A stretch of 64,000 nt of DNA from Streptomyces sp. NBC_01224 (GCF_036002945.1 NZ_CP108529.1:2666001-2730000); one strand, 5' to 3'. Positions 17,852 to 27,246 are shown, numbered from the stretch's first letter. Program-made: numbers and translations. The notes: generated by a model not told the origin, from the sequence alone.

Positions 17852-18919
17852 TCAGCGCTCCTGTTCGTACCGGCGGAGCTGGTCCAGATCGATCATGCTG
17901 GTGTCGAACAGGCTGGTCTCGTCGAGGGCGCTCTCACCCTGCGGCTGGAGCGCCTGCTGGGGCTGCACGGGCTGCTGCTGCCAGCCGTCGTACCCCTGGG
18001 CCGGGATCTGGGCCTGGCTCTGGTCGTAGCCCTGCTGCTGATAGGCGGCGTACGGGTCCGGCTGCTGCTGGTACCCGTAGACGTCCTGCTGCGGCTGCTC
18101 CTGGTACGCGTACGTCTCCGCGTAGCTCGGCTGGGCCGGGGCGGGGAAGTGCGGCTGGACCTGCTGGTGCACCGGCTGCGGGGTGGCGAGCTCGGCGAGG
18201 CCGGCCCAGTGGTCCTCGTCGCTCATGTGCCCCTGATTGCCCGCCGCGTCCTGGGCGGCCACGTGCGCGCCGAGTTCGTCGGTGGCGACCCGGCCGTGCA
18301 GCTTCTGCCGGCCGCGGCCGACCGCCTCCAGGGTCTTGGCGAGCACGGCCTCGAAGGCGCCGAGCTTGGTGTCGACGTACTCGTCCGCACGGCGCTGGAG
18401 CGTGGCCGGGTCGGTGCTGCGCTCGGGGGCCTCGGCGAAGTCCGGGTCCTCGTATCCCTGCTCGTCGAAGGCCTGGCCACGGCCGAGGAGCTTCTCGCGG
18501 CCCCGGTCGACGGAGCCGATGGTCTTGGTGAGGACGACCTCGAAGTTGGCGAGTTTGCTGTCGACGTACTCGTCGGCCTCGGCACGGACCTCCTCGGCCT
18601 CCCGGCGGGCCTCGCCGAGGATGCGGTCGGCCTCACTGCGGGACTGCACGGCGACCTCGGTCCCGGAGATCAGCGAGGCGCGTTCGGCGCGTGCGGCCTC
18701 GATGATCCGCTCGGCCTCCTGACGGGCCTGCTCGGCCATCTGCTCCCGCCCACCGATGAGCTCCTGAGCGTGGGCGAGCGAGCCGGGCAGGGCCTCGCGC
18801 ACCTCTTCGAGCATCGCGAGCAGCTCGGCGCGGTTGACCACGCACGAAGCCGACATGGGCATGGACCGGGCGCTCCCGACCGCCTCGACGATCTCGTCGA
18901 GCTTCTTCTGCACGTCCAC
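17852..18919 (-). CDS. DivIVA/ATP-synthase-b-like coiled-coil protein
   Basis: A 355-aa cytoplasmic protein starting at GTG 18919 (MDVQKKLDEIVEAVGSARSM). Residues about 35-150 are a long coiled coil (EQARQEAERIIEAARAERASLI, EADRILGEARREAEEVRAEADEYV). Two related segments, ADEYVDSKLANFEVVLTKT and ADEYVDTKLGAFEAVLAKT, form an internal repeat of roughly 35 residues each. The C-terminal 130 residues are Gln/Pro/Tyr-rich and look disordered. It resembles Streptomyces proteins annotated as cell division initiation or DivIVA-related. The exact role is unknown, and polar or septal localisation is an inference. Confidence 0.75.
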   Translation of the reverse strand: MDVQKKLDEIVEAVGSARSMPMSASCVVNRAELLAMLEEVREALPGSLAHAQELIGGREQMAEQARQEAERIIEAARAERASLISGTEVAVQSRSEADRILGEARREAEEVRAEADEYVDSKLANFEVVLTKTIGSVDRGREKLLGRGQAFDEQGYEDPDFAEAPERSTDPATLQRRADEYVDTKLGAFEAVLAKTLEAVGRGRQKLHGRVATDELGAHVAAQDAAGNQGHMSDEDHWAGLAELATPQPVHQQVQPHFPAPAQPSYAETYAYQEQPQQDVYGYQQQPDPYAAYQQQGYDQSQAQIPAQGYDGWQQQPVQPQQALQPQGESALDETSLFDTSMIDLDQLRRYEQER

Positions 18920-19017
18920 CGTGTGCTCGCCACTCTCTACAGCCGATTGGAGACGGACGGGACGACTGTACGGCCAGTCGGCGCCCGCCCGACACCTGCT
19001 GACGGTTCGTCAGTTAT

Positions 19018-19527
19018 TCAGTGCTGAGCGAGGCGTTCGGTGAGGGCTTCATGGACCACCGGGGGCAGCAGGTGGGAGACGTCGCCGCCCCAGGTGGCGA
19101 CCTCCTTGACCAGGGAGGACGACAGGAAGCTGTAGGTGGGATTGGTCGGCACGAAGAGCGTTTCGACGCCGGAGAGGCCGTTGTTCATCTGGGCCATCTG
19201 CAGCTCGTAGTCGAAGTCGCTGACGGCCCGCAGGCCCTTCACGATCGCCGGGATGTCGCGCTGCTTGCAGAAGTCGACCAGGAGACCGTGGAAGGACTCG
19301 ACCTCGACGTTGCCGAAGTCCGCGGTGACCTGGCGGATGAGGTCGATCCGCTCGTCGACCGTGAACAGGCCCTTCTTGGACTGGTTGATCATCACCGCGA
19401 CATGTACGACGTCGTACAGCTTCGAGGCACGGCCAATGATGTCGAGGTGTCCATTGGTGATGGGGTCGAATGACCCCGGGCAGACGGCGCGGCGCAACTT
19501 GGTTCCCTCGCTCTCCGGTCCGGTCAT
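19018..19527 (-). CDS. coaD: Phosphopantetheine adenylyltransferase
   Basis: A 169-aa CoA biosynthesis enzyme that transfers AMP from ATP to 4'-phosphopantetheine. The nucleotidyltransferase motif TNGH lies in [19 protein letters not shown] (about residues 16-34). The C-terminal ATP-binding motif is SSSLVKEVA. The start codon overlaps the rsmD stop as ATGA, so the two genes are translationally coupled. The length is normal. Confidence 0.95.
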   Translation of the reverse strand: MTGPESEGTKLRRAVCPGSFDPITNGHLDIIGRASKLYDVVHVAVMINQSKKGLFTVDERIDLIRQVTADFGNVEVESFHGLLVDFCKQRDIPAIVKGLRAVSDFDYELQMAQMNNGLSGVETLFVPTNPTYSFLSSSLVKEVATWGGDVSHLLPPVVHEALTERLAQH

Positions 19528-20108
19528 CGTGCGTCTTCGCACGTAGAGGCGGCGCGACCGTACCAAAGCGTTCCCTCGCCGTAGCGACGGGCCCGCAGTG
19601 GCTCGAATCCCTTGGGCCAGTTGAATTCTCCGCCTCTGGTGCTGCGTTCCACGGTGACGAGGGCGTCGGCCGTGAGCCACCCCTGGGCACGGAGTGTGAG
19701 CAGTATCTCGCCAAGATCGTCGTCGGTCACGGCGTACGGCGGGTCCAGGAACACCACGTCGTACGGCTCCGCGGGCGCCGGTCCCGTCACGATCTGTTCG
19801 GCTTTGCCGGTACGGACTTCGGCGCCGGGCAGGCCGAGTGTGCGGACGTTGTCCCGGACGGTGCGGACGGCCTTGGGGTCGGCCTCGACGAGCAGGGCGT
19901 GGACCGCGCCGCGGGAGAGTGCTTCCAGGCCGACGGCGCCGGAACCCGCGTACAGATCCGCGATACGGGTGCCGTGGAGGCTGCCCAGGAGGGCTTCCCA
20001 GGTGGAGAAGAGGCCCTCGCGTGCACGGTCGGAGGTGGGGCGGGTGCCGGTGCCGGGCGGGACGGCCAGGCGGCGTCCGCCGGCCGAGCCGGCGATCACG
20101 CGGGTCAT
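19524..20108 (-). CDS. rsmD: 16S rRNA (guanine966-N2)-methyltransferase RsmD
   Basis: A 194-aa SAM-dependent methyltransferase. The N-terminus [19 protein letters not shown] is typical. The SAM loop is [18 protein letters not shown], and the catalytic NPPY-type motif reads DPPY ([10 protein letters not shown]). It is coupled to coaD by a 4-nt overlap, and the rsmD-coaD pair is conserved widely. recG lies 96 nt upstream on the same strand. Confidence 0.93.
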   Translation of the reverse strand: MTRVIAGSAGGRRLAVPPGTGTRPTSDRAREGLFSTWEALLGSLHGTRIADLYAGSGAVGLEALSRGAVHALLVEADPKAVRTVRDNVRTLGLPGAEVRTGKAEQIVTGPAPAEPYDVVFLDPPYAVTDDDLGEILLTLRAQGWLTADALVTVERSTRGGEFNWPKGFEPLRARRYGEGTLWYGRAASTCEDAR

Positions 20109-20204
20109 GGGTGTCTGATCCTCGGTTCGTGGGTGGCCCACAGGATGCTGCGGCGCCGTGCCACCCACGATATGGCGTCGTGGCGGATGGGGCCCGCGCA
20201 CCCG

Positions 20205-22475
20205 TCACCCCTTGTCGAGGTACTGTTCGCGCTCCTTGTCGAGCAGCGCGTCCAGCGCGATCCGCAGCGCGGGCAGGTGTTCCAGCTCCGGGTCGGCTGC
20301 GACGATCGTGGCGGCCTCCTCGCGGGCGGCGGCGATGACCTCCTCGTCGTCGATGACGGTGAGCATCCGCAGCGAGGAGCGGACCCCGGACTGGGCCTGA
20401 CCGAGGACATCGCCCTCACGGCGCTGTTCAAGGTCGATCCGGGACAGCTCGAAGCCGTCGAGGGTGGCGGCGACGGCGGAGAGCCGGGCGCGGGCGGGGC
20501 TGGCCTCGTGGGCCTCGCTGACCAGCAGACAGAGTCCAGGGGCGGAGCCGCGGCCGACCCGGCCGCGCAGCTGGTGGAGCTGGGAGACCCCGAACCGGTC
20601 GGCGTCCATGATCACCATGGCGGTGGCGTTGGGGACGTTGACCCCGACCTCGATGACGGTGGTGGCGACGAGGACGTCGACCTGGCCCGCGGCGAAGCGG
20701 CGCATCACTTCGTCCTTGTCGTCGGGGTTCATCCTGCCGTGCAGTACCTCGACGCGCAGACCGGCGAGCGGGCCCTTGGCGAGCTGTTCGGCGATCTCCA
20801 GGACGGCGAGTGGCGGGCGCTTCTCGCCGTCGTCCTCGGCCGCCTTCTTCTTCCCCTTCTTGCCCGTCGCCTCGTCTTCGGCGTCGTCGCCGATGCGGGG
20901 GCAGACCACATAGGCCTGGTGCCCGTTCTCCACTTCCTCGCGGACCCGTTCCCAGGCGCGGCTGAGGAAGTGCGGCTTGTCCTTGGCGGGTACGACATGA
21001 CTGGCGATCGGCGAGCGGCCGGCCGGCAGCTGGTCCAGTACGGACGTCTCCAGGTCGCCGAAGACGGTCATGGCGACCGTACGGGGAATGGGGGTCGCGG
21101 TCATGACCAGCAGGTGCGGCGGCTGCTTTCCCTTGGAGCGCAAGGCGTCGCGCTGTTCCACCCCGAAGCGGTGCTGTTCGTCGACGACGACCAGCCCCAG
21201 GTCGTGGAACTGCACCTTGTCCTCGATCAGCGCATGTGTGCCGATCACGATCCCGGCCTCGCCCGTGACGAGGTCGAGCAGGGCCTGGCGGCGGGCCGCG
21301 ACGCCCATGGAGCCGGTGAGCAGCACCACCTTCGTCCCCTGCTCGGAGCCGCCGAGCTCCCGCCCGTCGCCCGACCGCCGCCCCTCCTGAGGAGGCGCTT
21401 CGCGCCACAGGCCCCACTTCTCGGCCAGCTCGCCCATCATTTCGGTGATGGAGCGGTGGTGCTGCTGGGCGAGCACTTCGGTGGGCGCGAGCATGGCGGC
21501 CTGCCCGCCCGCGTCGACGACGCCGAGCATCGCGCGCAGCGCGACCATGGTCTTCCCGGACCCGACCTCGCCCTGGAGGAGCCGGTGCATCGGGTGCTCG
21601 GTCGCGAGGTCGTCGAAGATCTCCTTGGAGACCTTCTGCTGTCCCTCGGTGAGGGTGAAGGGCAGCTTGGCGTCGAAGGCGTCGAGCAGTCCGCCGGGCC
21701 TGGGTCTGCGGGCCACTGCCGGGAGCTGGGTGTCGGCGTATCTGCGGCGGGCCAGCGCGACCTGGAGGACGAAGGCCTCGTCCCACTTCAGCCGGTCCCT
21801 GGCCTGTGCGATGTCCGCCTTGGTCTGCGGGCGGTGGACCTTCAGCAGCGCTTCCGGGAGCGGGGTGAACCCGCGGCCCTCGCGCAGACTCGGCGGCAGC
21901 GGGTCGACGGCCTCCCGCGCGCTGGGCAGCACGGTGTCGACGGCCTTGGCGATCCGCCACGAGTCCAGCTGCTTGCAGGCCGGGTAGATCGGCAGCAGCC
22001 GCCCGGCGAACGCGTCCACCGCTTCCGTGGTCTCGGCCCCGTCGACGGACTCGGCGTCCAGCAGCTGGTACGTGGGGTGGGCCAGCTGCATCTTCCGGTT
22101 GAAGACGGAGACCTTGCCCGCGAACATCGCCCGCCGGCCCGGCAACAGCTCCTTGTGCGGCTTGTGGACGCCATGGCCGAAGAAGACCAGCTGGAGGCGG
22201 CCGCTGCCGTCGGTGAGGGTCACTTCGAGGCGCTTGCCGCGGCCGTTGTTGAACATCATGACGCGTGCGTCGGCGACCTGGGCGACCACCGTCACATGCT
22301 CGTCCAGCGGAAGGTCGGTCAGCGCCGTGAGCCGACCGCGCTCCTCGTACCGCCGCGGGTAGTGGTGCAGCAGATCACCGACCGTGTGCAGGTCGAGGTG
22401 TTCGGCCATCACCTTCGCGGTGGCTCCGCCGAGCAGCTTCTTGAGGGGTTCATCGAACGCAGACACGCGATCCAT
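20205..22475 (-). CDS. recG: ATP-dependent DNA helicase RecG
   Basis: A 756-aa branched-DNA helicase for replication fork reversal and Holliday junction processing. The ATG at 22475 ([16 protein letters not shown]) is chosen. A GTG 12 nt upstream is possible, and no ribosome binding site is clear. The wedge/OB domain occupies about residues 50-160. The helicase core has Walker [20 protein letters not shown]-type [17 protein letters not shown] and the C-terminal QLRGRVGRG. Two hydrophilic insertions stand out: one near [19 protein letters not shown] after motif I and a Lys/Glu-rich stretch [15 protein letters not shown]. Confidence 0.93.
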   Translation of the reverse strand: MDRVSAFDEPLKKLLGGATAKVMAEHLDLHTVGDLLHHYPRRYEERGRLTALTDLPLDEHVTVVAQVADARVMMFNNGRGKRLEVTLTDGSGRLQLVFFGHGVHKPHKELLPGRRAMFAGKVSVFNRKMQLAHPTYQLLDAESVDGAETTEAVDAFAGRLLPIYPACKQLDSWRIAKAVDTVLPSAREAVDPLPPSLREGRGFTPLPEALLKVHRPQTKADIAQARDRLKWDEAFVLQVALARRRYADTQLPAVARRPRPGGLLDAFDAKLPFTLTEGQQKVSKEIFDDLATEHPMHRLLQGEVGSGKTMVALRAMLGVVDAGGQAAMLAPTEVLAQQHHRSITEMMGELAEKWGLWREAPPQEGRRSGDGRELGGSEQGTKVVLLTGSMGVAARRQALLDLVTGEAGIVIGTHALIEDKVQFHDLGLVVVDEQHRFGVEQRDALRSKGKQPPHLLVMTATPIPRTVAMTVFGDLETSVLDQLPAGRSPIASHVVPAKDKPHFLSRAWERVREEVENGHQAYVVCPRIGDDAEDEATGKKGKKKAAEDDGEKRPPLAVLEIAEQLAKGPLAGLRVEVLHGRMNPDDKDEVMRRFAAGQVDVLVATTVIEVGVNVPNATAMVIMDADRFGVSQLHQLRGRVGRGSAPGLCLLVSEAHEASPARARLSAVAATLDGFELSRIDLEQRREGDVLGQAQSGVRSSLRMLTVIDDEEVIAAAREEAATIVAADPELEHLPALRIALDALLDKEREQYLDKG

Positions 22476-22796
22476 TGCACACCACACCACTGACAGATGT
22501 CCGCCGGGCACCACCCGGTACACCGGAATCCGCTGGTTGGAATTGTCGCCACGCCTCCAGGATCGGCTCCCGCGCCTCCGGCTCGCGATCACCTCTCACG
22601 GGATCGCCCGACCCGCGCCCATGCCCGGACGCGGCCCGGGCACGGGCTCGCAGTGTCCTCGATGCGTACGGGGACGAGGAACCGGGCGAGACGGGGCCGG
22701 GCACGCCCGGCGGAGGCGGAGGCGCTGCTGAAGTACCTGGCCAGGAATCCAATCCCGTCCGGCGCTTGAGGACACCCGCGCCGGCCGTGCGCCGCC
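22476..22796. other. Intergenic region with half of a Streptomyces interspersed repeat
   Basis: This is 321 bp between recG and the DAK2-domain gene, and no gene is supported. CCCGTCCGGCGCTTGAGGAC (22754-22773) matches the arm of a short inverted repeat seen in many Streptomyces intergenic regions. A full copy is at 56961-57012 in this window. Confidence 0.6.
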
Positions 22797-24410
22797 CTAC
22801 TCCACCCCGATCAGCAGCGGAGCGCACTGGAGGCCGCCCCGGTACACCACCGTGTCGACCGCCAGATAGCCCTCGCGTACATGCTCCTCCAGCTCGTCGG
22901 CCAGGCTGTCGGGGACGTCCTCGCCGAGTACCAGGGTGACCAATTCGCCACCCGCCGCCAGCATGCGGTCCAGCACGTTCCGGGCCGTTTCCGGTACGTC
23001 CTCGCCGATGACCGCGACATCGCCGTCGATCAGGCCCAGGATGTCGTCGGCCTGGCAGATACCCGCCATGGTCCAGGACTGCCGCTCGGCGACGGCCAGT
23101 TCGGCGTAGCGGGTGGCACCGGCCGCGGCGGTCATCGCCACCACGTCCTCGTCGAAGCTGCGGTCGGGTTCGTGGACGGCGAGGGCCGCGATGCCCTGGA
23201 CGGCGGCCCGGGTCGGGATCAGGGCGACCCGGACACCCTCCGCGCGGGCCTGTTCGGCGGCGGCAGCGGCGGTGTGGCGCAGCTCCGCGTCGTTGGGCAG
23301 CAGAACCACCTCACGGGCGTGCGCCCGGCGGATCGCGTCGACCAGTTCGCCGCTGGCAGGCGGCTCCCCGGGGCGCGCCAGGACCGTCGTCGCCCCGGCC
23401 TCCTTGCACAGGCCGCGGAGCCCGTCGCCGGGGACCACCACGACGACCGCGCGTTGCACGGGTTCGGTGTGGGGGTGCACCCGGTCCGCGCCGAAGTGGG
23501 TGATCCGGATGCGGTACGGCCGCCCCGCCTCGACACCGGCCTCCACCGCCGCACCCGCGTCGTCGACATGCACATGGACGTTCCACAGCCCGTCGCCGCC
23601 CACCACCACGAGCGAGTCGCCGAGCCTGTCGAGCCGGGCCCGCAGCCGGTCCACGGCGTTGTCCGTGGCCTCCAGCAGATAGATGACCTCGAAGGCCGGT
23701 CCGCCCTCCGCGCAGTCCTGCGGCACAGGGACCACGGCCGCGGGCACGGCCACGTATGTGCGCTCGGGAGCCCGCCCGGAGACCGCTTCGACGAGCGCCC
23801 CGAGCACCGTCACCAGGCCCCGTCCGCCGGCGTCCACGACGCCCGCCCGTCCGAGGACGGCGAGCTGTCCGGGGGTCGCTTCCAGGGCCGTCCGCGCTCC
23901 CTCGTACGCCGCCCGTGCGACCGCCGCGGTTCCGGCGTCGTCCGCCGCGCGCCCGGCGGCCTCGGCGGCCGCGGTGGCCACGGTCAGCACGGTGCCCTCG
24001 ACGGGGTGGGCGACGGCCTGCCGGGCGGATGCGGCGGCCCTGGTGAGCGCCCGGCGCAGATGGTCCGCGTCGTGCCCGTCGGCCAGCACCCCTGCCATGC
24101 CGCGCAACAGTTGAGCCAGGATCGTGCCGGAGTTTCCGCGCGCACCGATCAGTGCTCCGTGCGCCATGGCCCGTACCGCGTCGGCGGCGACGGGCACGGT
24201 CGTACCGGTCTCATGGGCGGCGAAGACCGCTTCGACGGCCTGGGTCGCGGACTCCACTGTGAGATAGAGGTTCGTACCGGTGTCCCCGTCGGCGACGGGG
24301 TAGACGTTGATCGCGTCGATCGCCTCGCGCTCCCGGCCCAGTGCCTCCAGGGCCAGTGAGCACCAGGTACGCACCGCGACGGCGCCCATGTCGTCGGCGG
24401 TCTGCGGCAC
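22797..24410 (-). CDS. DAK2-domain kinase (fatty-acid kinase FakA-like)
   Basis: A 537-aa protein; the GTG at 24410 is chosen because GAGGAGG lies upstream. The N-terminal DhaL/DAK2 domain carries NVYPVADGDTGTNLYLTVES (about residues 37-56), with the metal-binding aspartates, and GARGNSGTILAQLLRGMAG. The C-terminal half matches the FakA/YloV second domain. In Gram-positive bacteria this architecture phosphorylates fatty acids bound by FakB proteins. No fakB is visible here, so the acceptor is inferred only from the family. It is conserved between recG and rpmB in Streptomyces. Confidence 0.85.
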   Translation of the reverse strand: MPQTADDMGAVAVRTWCSLALEALGREREAIDAINVYPVADGDTGTNLYLTVESATQAVEAVFAAHETGTTVPVAADAVRAMAHGALIGARGNSGTILAQLLRGMAGVLADGHDADHLRRALTRAAASARQAVAHPVEGTVLTVATAAAEAAGRAADDAGTAAVARAAYEGARTALEATPGQLAVLGRAGVVDAGGRGLVTVLGALVEAVSGRAPERTYVAVPAAVVPVPQDCAEGGPAFEVIYLLEATDNAVDRLRARLDRLGDSLVVVGGDGLWNVHVHVDDAGAAVEAGVEAGRPYRIRITHFGADRVHPHTEPVQRAVVVVVPGDGLRGLCKEAGATTVLARPGEPPASGELVDAIRRAHAREVVLLPNDAELRHTAAAAAEQARAEGVRVALIPTRAAVQGIAALAVHEPDRSFDEDVVAMTAAAGATRYAELAVAERQSWTMAGICQADDILGLIDGDVAVIGEDVPETARNVLDRMLAAGGELVTLVLGEDVPDSLADELEEHVREGYLAVDTVVYRGGLQCAPLLIGVE

Positions 24411-24519
24411 CTGTCGGTCCTCCTCGAAATCGGCCGTGGGTGGCCGGCTGCACCGCAGAGTAGCTCCGCGCGCCGGGTCCGGCGGGGACAGGGGCGGGGC
24501 AGGGGGCGGCGGAACCCAT

Positions 24520-24555
24520 GGTAGTTTCGTTCTACCGACGCAGCCGTTGTATGCT
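24520..24555 (+). promoter_or_regulatory. Probable rpmB promoter with GGTAG/CTACC dyad
   Basis: TATGCT (24550-24555) is a fair -10, and TTCGTT (24526-24531) lies 18 nt upstream as a weak -35. The -35 is enclosed by the inverted repeat GGTAG-7-CTACC (24520-24536). A regulator could bind there. The evidence is pattern only. Confidence 0.4.
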
Positions 24556-24600
24556 GCTTCGGTTGCCCGATGAGAGTCGGGCCATTCCTCCGGTGCCGCC

Positions 24601-24662
24601 ACTTCAGTCAAATGATTCCGGCGCGCCGGAATTCACTGTAAGTGCACCTGAAGTCTTTGGAG
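24601..24662 (+). promoter_or_regulatory. Structured rpmB leader, three-way-junction fold abutting the ribosome binding site
   Basis: The leader can fold into an outer 7-bp stem ACTTCAG (24601-24607) with CTGAAGT (24648-24654). This encloses hairpin 1, ATTCCGG-CGCG-CCGGAAT (24615-24632), and hairpin 2, CACT-GTA-AGTG (24634-24644). The outer stem ends 4 nt before the GGAG ribosome binding site (24659-24662) of rpmB. This geometry is typical of ribosomal-protein autoregulatory leaders. I do not recall a described leader for L28 in Streptomyces, so this is a candidate. Confidence 0.45.
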
Positions 24663-24668
24663 TGACCC

Positions 24669-24854
24669 GTGGCTGCCAACTGCGACGTCTGCGGCAAGGG
24701 GCCGGGCTTCGGCAACAACATTTCGCACTCGCACCGCCGTACGTCCCGTCGCTGGAATCCCAACATCCAGCGCGTGCGTGCCGTGGTCGGTCGGACGCCG
24801 AAGCGGCTCAACGTCTGCACCTCGTGCATCAAGGCCGGCAAGGTCGCGCGCTGA
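24669..24854 (+). CDS. rpmB: 50S ribosomal protein L28
   Basis: A 61-aa protein from GTG 24669, 6 nt after GGAG. It keeps CDVC near the N-terminus and CTSC near the C-terminus, so it is the zinc-binding C+ form. The sequence from [20 protein letters not shown] to WNPNIQ is the family core. It is transcribed alone on the plus strand, behind a structured leader and before a strong terminator. Confidence 0.97.
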   Translation: MAANCDVCGKGPGFGNNISHSHRRTSRRWNPNIQRVRAVVGRTPKRLNVCTSCIKAGKVAR

Positions 24855-24887
24855 CGTTCCCGTCGTAGCGCAGCCTTCCGGTTGCCC

Positions 24888-24921
24888 AAAAAGCCGGTCC
24901 ACCTCGGTGGACCGGCTTTTT
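24888..24921 (+). terminator. rpmB terminator
   Basis: A perfect 16-bp inverted repeat starts AAAAAGCCGG and ends CCGGCTTTTT (24888-24903 with 24906-24921). It gives a long stem and a T-run in either direction. It lies between convergent rpmB and the thiD remnant. Confidence 0.93.
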
Positions 24922-24939
24922 GCTGTGCTCCGGGGGCCC

Positions 24940-25155
24940 TCACACGGTGCGCGTCCGCCGGCCATGGCCGACGGGGCCGATTCCGGCGCCCTGCGCCCCC
25001 AGCGAGTTCTGGGCCGTGACGGCGCTCAGCACGCTCATTCCGTGCACACCGAGCGCCGGCATCGTCTTCAGATCGGCCTGAATGCCCGCACCGCCGCCGG
25101 AATCGGAACCGGCGACGGTGCGTGCACGGGCGGGTACAGCAGCGGATATGGGCAT
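24940..25155 (-). pseudogene. thiD: thiD remnant (hydroxymethylpyrimidine kinase), most of the gene deleted
   Basis: A 71-codon ORF starts [20 protein letters not shown] and continues [20 protein letters not shown] and [16 protein letters not shown]. These are the unmistakable first ~55 residues of ThiD, with the substrate-binding [16 protein letters not shown] full ThiD is about 260-280 aa. Here the sequence departs from the family after SLGAQGA and stops after a further 16 codons ([14 protein letters not shown]). That tail resembles the GHGPV-H end of some ThiD proteins, so an internal in-frame deletion of about 200 codons is a plausible origin. It follows thiL by 10 nt, as in an intact thiL-thiD operon. 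The protein cannot be an active kinase. Confidence 0.8.
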
Positions 25156-25165
25156 ACGCCGAAAT

Positions 25166-26137
25166 CTACTGAGCGTCCTCGATGTCCCCGAAATGGTCCC
25201 AGCCGCCCTTGCTGGTCCAGGGCGCCCCGTCGACCGTCACCTGTGGCAGCGCCGAGGGGTTGAGGACTTCGCCGATCACCTTCCAGCGGGCGGGCAGTTT
25301 CACGTCCGGCGGGAAAGTGGCGACGATCGCGTGGTCCTCTCCCCCCGTCAGCACCCACTGCAGCGGGTCCACGCCGACGGCCTGTCCGATGTCGGACATC
25401 TGCGAGGGGATGTCGATGAGTCCGGAGCGCAGATCGATCCGGACCTTGCTGGCCTCGGCGATGTGCCCGAGGTCGGCGACGAGTCCGTCGCTCACGTCCG
25501 TCATCGCGGTGGCGCCGAGTCCGGCGGCCGCGGGGCCTGCGTGGTACGGCGGTTCGGGGCGCCGGTGGGCCTCGACGAAGGCGCGGGGCGAGCGGAAGCC
25601 GCGGGAGAGCACGGCGTATCCGGCAGCGGACCAGCCGAGCCAGCCGGTGACGGCGACGACGTCGCCGGGCTGGGCGCCGGACCGGGTGACCGGTTCATGG
25701 TTGCGCAGATCGCCGAGTGCGGTGATCGAGACGGTGATCGTCTCGCCGCGCACCACATCGCCGCCGACCACGGCCGCGCCGGCGACCTGGCACTCGTCAC
25801 GGATGCCGTCCATCAGCTCGCCGGCCCAGGTGACCGGGAGTTCGGCGGGGACGACCAGGCCGAGCAGCAGCGCGGTGGGCACGGCGCCCATGGCGGCGAT
25901 GTCGGCGAGGTTCTGGGCGGCGGCCTTGCGGCCGACGTCGTACGCCGTCGACCAGTCGCGACGGAAGTGCCGTCCCTCCAACAGGATGTCCGTACTGGCC
26001 ACGACCCTGCGGTCGGGAGCGGACACGACCGCGGCGTCGTCGCCGGGGCCGAGCCGTACCGCCGGAGTGGTGGTGAGCCGGGAAGTGAGCTCCCTGATGA
26101 GCCCGAACTCCCCCAACTCGCCCACGGTTCCCTTCAC
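25166..26137 (-). CDS. thiL: Thiamine-monophosphate kinase
   Basis: A 323-aa enzyme that phosphorylates thiamine monophosphate to the diphosphate cofactor. It starts at GTG 26137 behind GAGGTG. Key motifs are [10 protein letters not shown] near the N-terminus, [19 protein letters not shown] and [14 protein letters not shown], covering the ATP- and Mg-binding aspartates. The length is normal. The downstream thiD is broken, but thiL is intact, as expected because TMP must still be phosphorylated whatever the HMP source. Confidence 0.95.
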   Translation of the reverse strand: MKGTVGELGEFGLIRELTSRLTTTPAVRLGPGDDAAVVSAPDRRVVASTDILLEGRHFRRDWSTAYDVGRKAAAQNLADIAAMGAVPTALLLGLVVPAELPVTWAGELMDGIRDECQVAGAAVVGGDVVRGETITVSITALGDLRNHEPVTRSGAQPGDVVAVTGWLGWSAAGYAVLSRGFRSPRAFVEAHRRPEPPYHAGPAAAGLGATAMTDVSDGLVADLGHIAEASKVRIDLRSGLIDIPSQMSDIGQAVGVDPLQWVLTGGEDHAIVATFPPDVKLPARWKVIGEVLNPSALPQVTVDGAPWTSKGGWDHFGDIEDAQ

Positions 26138-26473
26138 CGAGTCTCACCTCTCATCTATCGCCCCGGACGATCGTCCGGGCTGCTTCAGCGGCCGGGGGTC
26201 CGGATCGTGGACCGGCCGCCGCCGCAGGGAGCAGTCTGCACCGGTTCTCATCGGCATGTCTGTCCCCCTCCCGCAACGCTCTTCCGCACCGCTGCACATG
26301 CGGTCGCGGGCCGTCACTGCTGTCGGTACTGTCAATAGATACGTCAACTTGTGTCTTGCGTGCGCCACGCTGTGGACGTCAACCGCCCCGTAGGTCTCCC
26401 CGCAGCCCGCGGCAACGCGATACCGTGGCGTCCCTTTCCCCCACATGATCCTCGTGGCCGCCCTGGAGGTTCC
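26138..26473. promoter_or_regulatory. Divergent region thiL / Lrp-type gene with 18-bp palindrome
   Basis: This is 336 bp between divergent starts, and no gene is supported. A perfect 18-bp palindrome CCCGGACGATCGTCCGGG (26162-26179) lies 25 nt upstream of thiL. No TPP-riboswitch core is recognisable. The region should hold both promoters. Confidence 0.45.
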
Positions 26474-26707
26474 GTGGTACAGGCGTACATCCTTATTCAG
26501 ACCGAGGTGGGCAAGGCGTCGACCGTCGCCGAGACCATCGCCAAAGTTCCGGGAGTGATCCAGGCAGAGGACGTCACCGGCCCCTACGACGTGATCGTGC
26601 GCGCCCAGGCCGACACGGTCGATGAACTCGGCCGCATGGTGGTCGCCAAGGTCCAGCAAGTGGAAGGCATCACCAGAACCCTGACCTGCCCGGTCGTTCA
26701 TCTGTAG
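26474..26707 (+). CDS. Stand-alone Lrp/AsnC ligand-binding (RAM) domain protein
   Basis: A 77-aa protein from GTG 26474 behind GGAGG. The sequence (MVQAYILIQTEVGKASTVAE to TLTCPVVHL) is the C-terminal sensing domain of Lrp/AsnC regulators, with the GPYDVIVRAQADTVDELG core. No DNA-binding helix-turn-helix is present. Such single-domain proteins form ring-like oligomers and may bind amino acids. The partner is unknown. Confidence 0.9.
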   Translation: MVQAYILIQTEVGKASTVAETIAKVPGVIQAEDVTGPYDVIVRAQADTVDELGRMVVAKVQQVEGITRTLTCPVVHL

Positions 26708-26715
26708 TCCCCGTC

Positions 26716-26721
26716 TACGCT
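26716..26721 (+). promoter_or_regulatory. -10 element TACGCT, likely leaderless start of DUF3515 gene
   Basis: TACGCT ends 6 nt before the GTG at 26728, with no Shine-Dalgarno sequence. Transcription from this element would give a leaderless mRNA. Confidence 0.5.
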
Positions 26722-26727
26722 GGGCCG

Positions 26728-27213
26728 GTGAGATCATTGCGCCGGTTCCGCCACCCCGTGTTTCTCGGTCCGTCCGTTGCCGCGCTGCTGCTGGCCGCGG
26801 CGGGCTGCTCCTCAACCGACGCCGCGGCGTCGATCACGGTTCCCACGCCGTCACCGGAAGCCGCAGCTTACTGCCGTGCACTGCACAAGGAGCTGCCGAA
26901 GACCGTTGCCGGACTCGACCGCGGTGACACCGGAACGAAGTCCGAACTGACCGCTGAGTGGGGGGACGGAGCGATCGTACTGCGCTGTGGTGTCCCCCGG
27001 CCCGCGAAGATGGACGACCCCATGGCGAAGGGGGCCGAAGCGGACCGCGTCAACTGGCTGCTGGAGCAGCCGGAGGACGCCGGTCCGCGTTTTACGACGA
27101 CCTACCGCAAGGCGTATGTCGAGGTGAGCCTGTCGACGGCGTACGCCCACGACGCGAGCCCGTTGGCAGCGTTCGGCCCGGCCATCCGCAAGACGGTCCC
27201 CAGCAGCCTGTAG
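26728..27213 (+). CDS. DUF3515 lipoprotein
   Basis: A 161-aa exported lipoprotein. A basic N-terminus (MRSLRRFRH) and a hydrophobic stretch end in the lipobox LLAAAGC, with the lipidated cysteine near residue 27. The DUF3515 domain follows (YCRALHKELPKTVAGL, WGDGAIVLRCGVPRPA, NWLLEQPED, YVEVSLSTAY). The family is restricted to actinobacteria and commonly sits beside ddl. Function is unknown. It is followed by a strong hairpin shared with ddl. Confidence 0.88.
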   Translation: MRSLRRFRHPVFLGPSVAALLLAAAGCSSTDAAASITVPTPSPEAAAYCRALHKELPKTVAGLDRGDTGTKSELTAEWGDGAIVLRCGVPRPAKMDDPMAKGAEADRVNWLLEQPEDAGPRFTTTYRKAYVEVSLSTAYAHDASPLAAFGPAIRKTVPSSL

Positions 27214-27246
27214 GGCGTGCGCTCCCGGGCGGGAGCGCACGCCCTA
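27211..27246. terminator. Bidirectional terminator between DUF3515 gene and ddl
   Basis: A perfect 16-bp stem (27211-27226 with 27231-27246, loop GGGC) starts at the DUF3515 stop codon and lies between convergent genes. Confidence 0.88.

Noticed and set aside
24940..25155. Annotating the 71-aa ThiD-like frame as a functional small protein
   Set aside because: The kinase core and nearly all of the fold are missing, so it is best described as a remnant.
26138..26473. TPP riboswitch upstream of thiL
   Set aside because: No CTGAGA or other conserved TPP-binding core could be read on the minus strand. The 18-bp palindrome is not part of that fold.
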